From assembly GCA_016783885.1 (NCBI GenBank), contig JADHVR010000019.1, positions 1 through 49,512 on the forward strand: a stretch of DNA of 49,512 nucleotides. Reading direction: 5' to 3'. The position numbers were made by a program, and so were the translations under genes. This document shows, piece after piece, positions 18,218-24,768 of the stretch. Source of the DNA: Bacteroidales bacterium. Its GTDB lineage: Bacteria; Bacteroidota; Bacteroidia; Bacteroidales; JAADJA01. Each line of letters starts with the position of its first letter. The stretch's first letter is position 1. The notes under the pieces were generated by a model, which had not been told where the DNA came from, did not search any database, and worked only from the letters and a program-made list of their open reading frames with translations.

Positions 18218-18869
18218 AAAACTCAAAACTGAGTTAGACAAATTAGAACCAGCAGTTAAACATTTGCAAAAGGCAGATGAGAATGCAACTGCATTGGTAA
18301 ATACCTTTACCAACATTCATAAAGAGTTTACAAAACATTTGCAGAATATTGAGAAATCTCTTTCAGATGCAAATGAGAAACATCAAAAGCAAATTACAAA
18401 AGAGATTCAGGAATCAACGAAAAAAATAAATGATGCAACGGAGCAACTTTCAAAATCAAATTCTGCATTTGAGAAGCAAATCAAAGCATTGCTTTCAGGA
18501 TATTCTGAACTTAGTGAATCAGCATCACGGTTAATCAAGAAAATTGACAGCATTGATTTTCCCTCACGACTTGACAAACTTGATGCAACTGTAAGTTCAA
18601 TCAATCAAGGACTGCAAAACACACAAACAAGAATTGGTGACTTAGAGCGAAATCTTAAAGACGATATTCAGGCAAAAACAAAAGATGTTACTTCAAAAAT
18701 TGATGCAAGCGAAAATTCTTTGAAGCAGCGAATTGATAATTTTGAGAAAGCAACTACAAAAGAGTTTGAAAAGCATTCAAAAGAAAACAAACTTTTAAAG
18801 ATTTTGCTCTTCGTTTCAATCGGATTAATTGCTGGACTGATCATATTTAGAATAATTTCAGGAACATGA
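18189..18869 (+). CDS. membrane-anchored coiled-coil protein, partner of the helicase
   Basis: 226 aa. Residues ~1-195 are almost entirely heptad-like, charged helix (repeated blocks such as HLEKLKTELDKLEPAVKHL, DATEQLSKSNSAFEKQIKAL, TKDVTSKIDASENSLKQRID). A single hydrophobic segment at ~203-223 (KILLFVSIGLIAGLIIFRII) ends the protein, so it should be a tail-anchored inner-membrane protein with a long cytosolic coiled coil. The ATG at 18189 lies inside the last codons of the helicase gene in another frame. No catalytic motif. A structural or sensing partner for the helicase-nuclease is the simplest reading, similar in general design to other membrane-plus-helicase defence systems, but no family is claimed. 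Confidence 0.8.
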   Translation: MNQDIHSHLEKLKTELDKLEPAVKHLQKADENATALVNTFTNIHKEFTKHLQNIEKSLSDANEKHQKQITKEIQESTKKINDATEQLSKSNSAFEKQIKALLSGYSELSESASRLIKKIDSIDFPSRLDKLDATVSSINQGLQNTQTRIGDLERNLKDDIQAKTKDVTSKIDASENSLKQRIDNFEKATTKEFEKHSKENKLLKILLFVSIGLIAGLIIFRIISGT

Positions 18870-18961
18870 AAGCCAACGCACAAAAAAATACACACTTGCA
18901 AGTCGCACAAGCCAATGCTAAACCCAAAATTTGCAAGAGAGTATTTTTTTCTCCACCCCAA

Positions 18962-19013
18962 GAAAAATTAAAAAACAAAAAAATTTCCACCTTTCAAAAA
19001 AAATAAAACTTTG
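18962..19013. repeat. inverted repeat flanking the helicase module, right arm
   Basis: Mirror of the left arm at 13848-13895: GAAAAATTAAAAAACAAAA, a variable ~10 bp, then AAAAATAAAACTTTGC. It starts 93 bp after the coiled-coil stop. Confidence 0.5.
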
Positions 19014-19290
19014 CAAACGCATAACTCGACAGACTAAAACTATTTACTAAAATGACTGATAATATGAAAAATGAAAGACACTTAACGACTGAAAAGAAAG
19101 AAGGCCAGTTGGTAACAATTAAGTATCGTTTTCGGCGGTAGCCGAATATATACTGGATGTTGAACTAAACCGGATTTAAATGAAGTGATACATTATATGT
19201 AGGGGAATCAATTTTTCAATGTTAAGTAGAGAAAAACTGACTGATATTTGAAGACAAAAGTAACAAAATATTGTAGAGTAATCAAAAGCT

Positions 19291-19308
19291 ACCTCCCGAA
19301 AGGGAGGT
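19291..19308. repeat. perfect hairpin with GAAA tetraloop
   Basis: ACCTCCC-GAAA-GGGAGGT: a 7-bp perfect stem with a GNRA loop, followed by TTTCG. It could be a terminator of the helicase transcript (420 bp downstream of the last stop) or a structural RNA element. The left arm is the anti-Shine-Dalgarno-like ACCTCC. Confidence 0.6.
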
Positions 19309-19623
19309 TTCGTTCAACAATAAATATAGGGCATTGGGCGAGCATTACTAAATTTGAAAATGAGTACAATTAATAAAATATAAAGTGGTTTGAAAATGAT
19401 TTACGTTAAAATGCCAAACGCCCCATATTAGAGCCGTCAGACTGTCTAAAAACTATTAAAAAGCAAATATATTGATAAAACAGCAAAACGTATGATTTTA
19501 AAAAACAGCTATTTAGAAAATATTAGATTGAGTACAAATAACAATATTCGGGGTTATTAGACAAACTGCCGTTGTGGGTAATGCAAGACAACAAAATATG
19601 TATCAAGTAAAGAAATAAGAAAA

Positions 19624-20193
19624 ATGTTACTATTTTTTGACACAGAAACAACAGGCCTGCCACGGAACTGGAAAGCTCCGGTAACAGATTTGAACAATTG
19701 GCCCAGAATGATTCAAATTGCCTGGATTTTATCAGATAACAAAGGAAATCGCATTGAATCAGACGATTTTATTATTAAACCGGAAAATTTTAAAATTCCC
19801 ATTGACGCGTCAAGAGTTCATGGAATTTCCACGGAAAAAGCTATTAATGAAGGAGAAAAACTTGATAAGGTTCTGATGACGTTTAATGAATTAGTTGAAC
19901 AAGCCGATTTTATTGTTGCTCACAATATTAGTTTTGATGATAAGATTGTAGGCGCGGAATTATTGAGAAAGGGAATTCGAAGTAACTTTGGAAGAAAAAG
20001 AAAATTGTGTACGATGCAAGCTTCTACTGATTATTGCAGACTTCCTGGACCTTATGGGTACAAATGGCCGAAATTATCAGAATTGCATATAAAATTATTC
20101 GGAGAAGATTTTGAGGAAGCGCATGATGCTTCAGTTGATATTAGTGCGACTGAAAAATGTTTTTGGGAAATGAGAAAAATAGGATTAATATAA
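19624..20193 (+). CDS. DEDDh 3'-5' exonuclease (DnaQ/RNase T superfamily)
   Basis: 189 aa, a single exonuclease domain. All catalytic residues are visible: motif I FFDTETTGLP (Asp6, Glu8), motif II VAHNISFDDKIV (Asp105), and motif III EEAHDASVDISAT (His167, Asp172), which makes it DEDDh. An RVHGIST block (~64-70) is also typical of DnaQ domains. It is far shorter than a replicative polymerase III and carries no second domain, so it resembles stand-alone exonucleases with a repair or accessory role. ATG start. It is alone in the island, between two long non-coding stretches, so its link to the flanking defence genes is only positional. Confidence 0.9.
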   Translation: MLLFFDTETTGLPRNWKAPVTDLNNWPRMIQIAWILSDNKGNRIESDDFIIKPENFKIPIDASRVHGISTEKAINEGEKLDKVLMTFNELVEQADFIVAHNISFDDKIVGAELLRKGIRSNFGRKRKLCTMQASTDYCRLPGPYGYKWPKLSELHIKLFGEDFEEAHDASVDISATEKCFWEMRKIGLI

Positions 20194-20296
20194 AAAGCAC
20201 ATACCCACAACAAAAGTAATCGTTGCACAACCCCATAAAAAACCAAATAATCAAGCAAAATTAAAGTCCTATAAGGAACCTGCTCATCCGGATGGA

Positions 20297-20352
20297 AGCC
20301 CCCTGACCTGTCAGGTTGAATTAGGGTCTATACGGGGGCTCACCTGGCAGGT
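20297..20352. repeat. nested palindromes
   Basis: AGCCCCC (20297-20303) pairs with GGGGGCT (20334-20340). Inside lies the palindrome ACCTGTCAGGT (20306-20316), and immediately outside lies the related ACCTGGCAGGT (20342-20352). The layout looks like a mobile palindromic element rather than a terminator, since no T run follows. Confidence 0.65.
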
Positions 20353-20538
20353 CGAAAACGAATGACGTAATGATAAATTCCCCTTGCTCATCCTGATTTG
20401 TGCGATAGACATCAGAGTTATCCCGGATGGAAATATTTGTAATCCGCTTCCACATTGTTTGTTGTTTTTTTATCGGGCTTTTTCGGATTAACTAACGCAT
20501 CAGTCCGGCGCTCAAATCCGAAAGAGCTATGGCACATC

Positions 20539-20591
20539 AGACACGCCAAGTCGAGGTAAGCCCGTGCGGTAGGGACTTGGCTTGTCGAAAA
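20539..20591. repeat. REP-like palindromic repeat, copy 1
   Basis: A 13-bp stem with one mismatch, GACACGCCAAGTC pairing with GACTTGGCTTGTC, encloses a ~21-bp loop (GAGGTAAGCCCGTGCGGTAGG). Copy 2 at 20692-20744 differs by a single base in the shared 50 bp. Confidence 0.85.
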
Positions 20592-20691
20592 TCAAGCTTA
20601 CCCTATCTGAAAAAAATCAGCAAGAACTATTCAACAAAGCAAGTCCCCATCTCTCAAGTCCATCCTCGATTTGCTGTGTTTTGCCATCATT

Positions 20692-20744
20692 AGACACGCC
20701 AAGTCGAGGTAAGCTCGTGCGGTAGGGACTTGGCTTGTCGAAAA
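20692..20744. repeat. REP-like palindromic repeat, copy 2
   Basis: Nearly identical to copy 1 in the same orientation, with C to T in the loop. The two copies are 153 bp apart. The near identity suggests recent spread or a tandem pair of a dispersed element. Confidence 0.85.
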
Positions 20745-20774
20745 AATGAAACTCACCTTGTTTTAAAAATTTTA

Positions 20775-20821
20775 TCAGGTTAGCTTATTTTTTGTAATTT
20801 TGACCAGAATAATAAAAATCA
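20775..20821. repeat. 47-bp direct repeat left of the toxin-antitoxin pair
   Basis: Blocks TCAGGTTAGCTTATTTTTTG and TAATTTTGACCAGAATAATA recur at 21731-21777 with about four substitutions. The two copies bracket the antitoxin and toxin genes. Confidence 0.75.
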
Positions 20822-20893
20822 ATGGTGGTTTTTGCACAGACTGTCGTTATAGGAAAGAGGTTTATAAAGACAGACTAAATTGATAAAATTTCG

Positions 20894-20901
20894 TATATTT
20901 G
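20894..20901 (+). promoter_or_regulatory. -7 box for the toxin-antitoxin operon
   Basis: TATATTTG, an exact TAnnTTTG match, 13 bp before the antitoxin ATG. The -33 element is not clear. Confidence 0.45.
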
Positions 20902-20914
20902 AAAAAAATATTAT

Positions 20915-21142
20915 ATGAAGACTGTAACATTGCAAATACCGGATTATTTAGACATAGACGAAAAAGATATATCTCTAATGTTGGCTATTCAACTCTATGA
21001 TAAAGGCAAATTATCTCTTGGACAAGCAGCAGACTTGGTCGGACTGACAAAAAGAGAATTTATGGATAAATTGGGAAAATTTGAAGTATCATTATTTGGA
21101 GAAACATTAGAAGATATTGAAAGGGATTTACTGAATGAATAA
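20915..21142 (+). CDS. UPF0175 family antitoxin
   Basis: 75 aa. The short beta-strand start (MKTVTLQIPDYLDID), then LAIQLYDKGKLSLGQAADLVGLTKREFMDKLG, is the UPF0175 signature: a small helix-turn-helix protein usually found upstream of PIN-domain (DUF3368) toxins. The C-terminal acidic tail (LEDIERDLLNE) would contact the toxin. ATG start. It overlaps the toxin gene by 8 bp. By analogy with type II systems it likely binds both the toxin and its own promoter. Confidence 0.88.
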   Translation: MKTVTLQIPDYLDIDEKDISLMLAIQLYDKGKLSLGQAADLVGLTKREFMDKLGKFEVSLFGETLEDIERDLLNE

Positions 21143-21587
21143 ATATATTTCTGACACAAGTTGTATTATTCTTTTTGACAAAATTGGAGAACTTGACTTA
21201 CTACAAAGGACTTATGGAGTAATTACAACAACTCCAGAGGTTATAGAAGAATACGGGAAGCCTGTACCAGACTGGATTGAAATAAAAACGGTTATAAATA
21301 AGAACAAACAAAAAGAATTTGAAAAGATTGTTGACTGGGGAGAAGCAAGTGCTATTGCATTAGCTTTAGAGTTAAAGAAAAGCATTTTAATCATTGACGA
21401 TAAAAGAGGTAGAAAACTTGCCAATAAATTGAACATTAAAATGACTGGGACATTAGGTACATTACTAAAGGCAAAACAGAGAGGAGTGATACAATCAGTA
21501 AGACAATTATTAGAAAAACTAAAACAAATTGATTACTGGATATCAGAAGACATTGCAAACGGAATACTTAAAAAAGCAAAAGAATAA
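21135..21587 (+). CDS. DUF3368 PIN-domain toxin
   Basis: 150 aa, PIN-like ribonuclease of the DUF3368 family. Acidic residues expected at the metal site are visible: YISDTSCIILFD (Asp7), TPEVIEEYG, WGEASAIALAL and ILIIDDKRGRKLA, followed by the GTLGTLLKAKQRG block typical of DUF3368. The ATG overlaps the antitoxin's last codons (8-bp overlap), a standard arrangement that couples toxin to antitoxin synthesis. Probable activity is RNA cleavage; the target is unknown. The pair sits between two 47-bp direct repeats. Confidence 0.88.
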   Translation: MNKYISDTSCIILFDKIGELDLLQRTYGVITTTPEVIEEYGKPVPDWIEIKTVINKNKQKEFEKIVDWGEASAIALALELKKSILIIDDKRGRKLANKLNIKMTGTLGTLLKAKQRGVIQSVRQLLEKLKQIDYWISEDIANGILKKAKE

Positions 21588-21730
21588 ACCGCCAGCTCAG
21601 AACATAAAGATATGGGATTAATTGATACAGCCGCATTAATCTTGCTTATTCAAACGCGATTTATTTTAAAGCGATATTCCCAACTGAAACTATCCTCACA
21701 ATTTTTCCAAACCCGAAAATTTGTTTTTGT

Positions 21731-21777
21731 CAGGTCAGCTTGTTTTTTGTAATTTTGACCGGAATAATAAAAACCAG
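21731..21777. repeat. 47-bp direct repeat right of the toxin-antitoxin pair
   Basis: TCAGGTCAGCTTGTTTTTTG and TAATTTTGACCGGAATAATA match the copy at 20775-20821 in the same orientation. It begins 144 bp after the toxin stop. Confidence 0.75.
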
Positions 21778-21828
21778 CTTTTATCAATAAAATATTTTTA
21801 ATAAAAACAATAAACGATTATAACCGTT

Positions 21829-21960
21829 TATAAATGCTTAACAAGAATGGAAACGGATTTATAATTATAAATCAAGAAGTTAAAAAACAGAACACTTTCT
21901 CATAGTAGAAATAAACGTAATAATTACAGTTACAAATTAGTGGCAAGGCTAAGAAAGAAC
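21829..21960. repeat. long direct repeat, copy B (upstream of the restriction-modification locus)
   Basis: Same orientation as copy A at 13627-13757. It ends about 65 bp before the methyltransferase start. Copies A and B are 8.2 kb apart and enclose the helicase module, the exonuclease and the toxin-antitoxin pair. Confidence 0.8.
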
Positions 21961-22014
21961 TTGCGACATTGAAAAGTATTGATAATTTTCAAGGACATAC
22001 AAGTAGAAAAGTGT

Positions 22015-22022
22015 TATATTTG
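22015..22022 (+). promoter_or_regulatory. -7 box of the methyltransferase gene
   Basis: TATATTTG, an exact match, ends 4 bp before the ATG, so the mRNA would be leaderless or nearly so. The -33 TTG is not clear. Confidence 0.45.
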
Positions 22023-22026
22023 ACCG

Positions 22027-23451
22027 ATGATTAACACAACAGAAATATTCCCATCTGAGAGACAAAAATTATTTGACCAACTTGCTGACAAATTAGAGAC
22101 TGCGTACAATCTAAGCAGAAAAGTAGTTAGTTTTCAAGCTAACAAGGACGAACCAATATATCGTTGGTTCAAATACAAAGAAGGTTTTTCATCTGCTTTA
22201 GTAAAATATTTCCTAACAGAATATTCGTCCAAACCCGGAAAAATTTTTGACCCTTTTGCAGGTACGGGTACAAATCTATTTGCTGCACAAGAATTAGGTT
22301 GGCAGTCCTATGGAGTAGAACTTTTGCCGGTTGGTACTTTCGTTATGCAGACACGACAAGCTCTGAATGAAATAGACATTGATAAACTAAGAGCAGTTAC
22401 AAAAAAACTTTGGGCAGACTTATCAGAATTAACATACTACAAAAATCACATAAATCACATTTCCATTACAAAGGACGCTTTCCCTGACGAAACAGAAGAA
22501 TATTTGAATAAATATCTTACGTATTGCTCAAACATAAAAGACAAGCATATTGAGACAATATTAAGATTTGCGGCTTTCGCAGTTTTAGAAGAAATTAGTT
22601 ATACCAGAAAAGACGGTCAATATTTACGATGGGACTATCGTTCAAAAAGGGACTTATTAGGAAAGCCATTTGACAAGGGTAAAATTTTAACTTTTGAAGA
22701 AGCACTAAAATCAAAGTTAAATCAAATAATACAAGATCTTTCACCAAGTCGGACAGCCTCATTATTTGAGCAATTTGAAAACTCAAACATTGAAAAAAAA
22801 CCTGTAAAAATCCTTGAAGGTTCTTGTCTTAAAGAATTACCAAAACTAGATAGCGATTTTTTTGATTTCATAATCACTTCGCCACCCTATTGTAACCGAT
22901 ATGACTATACAAGAACTTACGCTTTAGAGTTAATTTTTTTAGGATATGACAATGACCAGGTTCGGAATTTGCGACAATCAATGCTTTCCTGCACTGTTGA
23001 GAACAAAGAAAAAATTGAATCATTAAGACAGTTTTATGTTTCAATCAGCCAAGGTGAAACGTTTGAAAAAGTTGTTGAAGTGTATAACGATTCAAAAGCA
23101 ATGACGGAAGTAAACGCAATTCTTGATGAGCTAAAAAAATTAAAAAAGCTCAATAACAGCAATATAGCAAGAATGGTTAAAAACTATTTTCTAGAATTAT
23201 GTTTTGTTATTTATGAAATGGAAAGAATTACAAAAAGTGGCGGATATTGTGTTATGGTAAACGACAATGTTCGTTATGGTGGTGAAGAAATTCCAGTTGA
23301 CTTAATTCTATCAGAGTTTGCGGAAAACTTTGGTTTCAATATAAATAAAATATTTGTTTTACCTAAAGGAAAAGGCAATAGCAGTCAGCAAATGGGCAAC
23401 TATGGACGAACCGAAGTCCGTAAATGTGTTTACTTATGGCAAAAAAGATAA
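22027..23451 (+). CDS. type II DNA methyltransferase, probably N4-cytosine
   Basis: 474 aa. SAM-binding motif I is IFDPFAGTGTNLFAAQELGW (~73-92), followed by YGVELLP (motif II region). Catalytic motif IV is ITSPPYCNRYDYTRTY, with TSPPY at 284-288. An SPPY motif, rather than DPPY or NPPY, is typical of m4C enzymes, and the neighbouring MvaI/BcnI-type nuclease also comes from a family whose known partners include m4C methyltransferases (CCWGG/CCSGG). The ~180 residues between motifs I and IV probably hold target recognition. The ATG fits a promoter box ending 4 bp upstream. It is the first gene of the locus running to 25498. Confidence 0.9.
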   Translation: MINTTEIFPSERQKLFDQLADKLETAYNLSRKVVSFQANKDEPIYRWFKYKEGFSSALVKYFLTEYSSKPGKIFDPFAGTGTNLFAAQELGWQSYGVELLPVGTFVMQTRQALNEIDIDKLRAVTKKLWADLSELTYYKNHINHISITKDAFPDETEEYLNKYLTYCSNIKDKHIETILRFAAFAVLEEISYTRKDGQYLRWDYRSKRDLLGKPFDKGKILTFEEALKSKLNQIIQDLSPSRTASLFEQFENSNIEKKPVKILEGSCLKELPKLDSDFFDFIITSPPYCNRYDYTRTYALELIFLGYDNDQVRNLRQSMLSCTVENKEKIESLRQFYVSISQGETFEKVVEVYNDSKAMTEVNAILDELKKLKKLNNSNIARMVKNYFLELCFVIYEMERITKSGGYCVMVNDNVRYGGEEIPVDLILSEFAENFGFNINKIFVLPKGKGNSSQQMGNYGRTEVRKCVYLWQKR

Positions 23452-23527
23452 TAGCAAAATTGAAAAAGGAATACGTAGATTCAATTGTTAGGGAAAGCCG
23501 ATAATAAATGACTACTTTTGTCTAATA

Positions 23528-23743
23528 ATGAAAAAAATGGGAAAATGTAGAAATAAAGAAGAAATCATCATTGAACAGTGTAATCATTGTGGAAGAAAGG
23601 TTCATTTCGGTTCCGGGCTTTTTGTTAATCGGGTGTGGGATTTTAATGACATAATAACAAGAATTGATAATGGATTGAAATTCCCTTTAGGAGATTTTGT
23701 ATGCTGGGAATGTGATGAAAAAAATAGTGATAGCGAATATTAA
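23528..23743 (+). CDS. small zinc-ribbon-like protein in the restriction-modification locus
   Basis: 71 aa with two CxxC pairs: EQCNHCGRKVHFG and FVCWECDEKN, the spacing of a zinc ribbon. A TACTTTTG promoter-like box lies at 23513-23520. The first ATG is 23528; the ATG at 23537 (MGKCRNKEE) is an alternative that would leave a longer leader. It stops 2 bp before the nuclease gene, so the two are translationally linked. Family not recognised; a controller or accessory DNA-binding role is possible but not shown. Confidence 0.65.
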   Translation: MKKMGKCRNKEEIIIEQCNHCGRKVHFGSGLFVNRVWDFNDIITRIDNGLKFPLGDFVCWECDEKNSDSEY

Positions 23744-23745
23744 TA

Positions 23746-24768
23746 ATGAACTCTATTTCTGAAAAAATAATTGAAGATATTCTTTGTGCCGATAAATCAA
23801 TATTGGCAGAGATTTTAAATGTAGTTCCATCAGACCTAAGTTTAATAGCACGTCAAAAAGTAGTACCGTCAGGTAAACTTGATTTATTTTACTTGTGCAA
23901 CGATGAATTGCTTCTTATTGAATTAAAAGTGGTTGATTTTTATCACGAAATAATTAATCAAATAAATGGCTATTATTCGGATTTACTAGCTTTACAAAAG
24001 CAAAATAAACTCATTCATTCTGATATTAGAAAGATAATTATTGTTACAAAAGCAAAACCAGTCTATTACATAGATTGTAAGAATGAAAACATTCAGTTGA
24101 TAACATATAATCCAGAAGATGTTCTTCAAAAATTTTATGAAAATTTCAAAGAACTATCACATTTCCTCACCATTCAATCCGGTGATTATGGTATGGTACG
24201 ATTGGGATTACTGAATTCTACTCTTAAATTTTTAGGCGATGGATTGAGCATTAAAGAAATAAGCAAAAAAGAAAAAAAATCAACCAAAACCATAAGTAAT
24301 AGAATATCGGTTGCAAGACTTTTAAATCTTGTAGCAAAATTCCGAAATGAATATTTTCTTACCGATTTAGGTAATCAATTCAATGAACAAAGAGAAAACA
24401 CTGATGACAGGTTAGGTCAAGGGCAACTGGAATTATTGGCGAATTTTTTAAAAGAAAACCCTTTTTATTCATCCATTACCTTCACAATATTTTCTTTGAT
24501 TGAAACAGTTTTTGTTTTATCAAAAAACACTTACCCTGTACCGAAAGATGCCATTGAGGATTACTTTGTAAAATCTGTGGGTAAAACAACTACTTGGAAA
24601 ACAGAAAGGGCTAGAGAAACAGCAACCTATATCTTTTCAAATTATGCTTCTGAGTTAGAGTTTTTGATAAAAATCAACAATCATTTTTATATCACTCCGA
24701 AAGGTATTCAGGCAATTTTATTGTTACAGTTAAATCGGTCAATAAAACTAATTGAAAGTAGGAAATAG
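23746..24768 (+). CDS. NucS/RecB-like PD-(D/E)XK nuclease with winged-helix C-terminus
   Basis: 340 aa. Residues ~1-140 resemble the NucS/DUF91-type nuclease fold: SGKLDLFYL (Asp46), LLLIELKVVDF (Glu59, Lys61), then a conserved INQINGYYSDLL helix and IRKIIIVTKAKP. Residues ~155-205 are HTH-like (LSIKEISKKEKKSTKTISNR), and ~225-335 are a second winged-helix-like part ending HFYITPKGIQAILLLQL. ATG start. It lies between the zinc-ribbon gene and the MvaI-like gene, overlapping the latter by 17 bp. It could be a second restriction nuclease, a recognition subunit or a nicking/repair enzyme. A frameshift separating it from the next frame cannot be excluded. Confidence 0.7.
   Translation: MNSISEKIIEDILCADKSILAEILNVVPSDLSLIARQKVVPSGKLDLFYLCNDELLLIELKVVDFYHEIINQINGYYSDLLALQKQNKLIHSDIRKIIIVTKAKPVYYIDCKNENIQLITYNPEDVLQKFYENFKELSHFLTIQSGDYGMVRLGLLNSTLKFLGDGLSIKEISKKEKKSTKTISNRISVARLLNLVAKFRNEYFLTDLGNQFNEQRENTDDRLGQGQLELLANFLKENPFYSSITFTIFSLIETVFVLSKNTYPVPKDAIEDYFVKSVGKTTTWKTERARETATYIFSNYASELEFLIKINNHFYITPKGIQAILLLQLNRSIKLIESRK

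Larger units (their letters stand above)
18870..19623. other. long non-coding stretch between the helicase module and the exonuclease gene
   Basis: 750 bp with no convincing gene; the longest sensible plus-strand frame found by eye is 29 codons from 19051. It holds the right arm of the inverted repeat and a strong GAAA-loop hairpin. The stretch AAACTGCCGTTGTGGGTAATG near 19564 loosely resembles AGACTGTCGTTATAGGAAAG near 20839, before the toxin-antitoxin pair, suggesting related junk or cassette-end sequence. Confidence 0.6.
20194..20914. other. repeat-rich non-coding stretch upstream of the toxin-antitoxin pair
   Basis: 720 bp without a supported gene. It contains nested hairpins (20297-20352), two copies of a ~52-bp palindromic repeat, one copy of a 47-bp direct repeat, and a TATATTTG promoter box. 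The base composition of the hairpin parts is noticeably richer in G and C than the surroundings. Confidence 0.7.
21588..22014. other. non-coding stretch between the toxin and the methyltransferase gene
   Basis: About 430 bp with no supported gene. It contains the second 47-bp direct repeat and copy B of the long repeat, and it ends at a TATATTTG box. Confidence 0.7.

Noticed and set aside
19051..19140. 29-codon frame (MTDNMKNERHLTTEKKEG...)
   Set aside because: Too short, no homology recognised, and no start signal.
19291..19308. Possible retron or CRISPR-like RNA around the GAAA-loop hairpin
   Set aside because: No reverse transcriptase or cas gene is present, and there are no regularly spaced repeats.
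19624..20193. Exonuclease as DNA polymerase III epsilon subunit
   Set aside because: It is a lone domain in an accessory island; the replicative proofreading function is normally coded elsewhere or within the polymerase.
20539..20744. CRISPR array from the two ~52-bp repeats
   Set aside because: Only two copies, 100 bp apart, with a long stem and no cas genes; REP-like palindromes explain it better.
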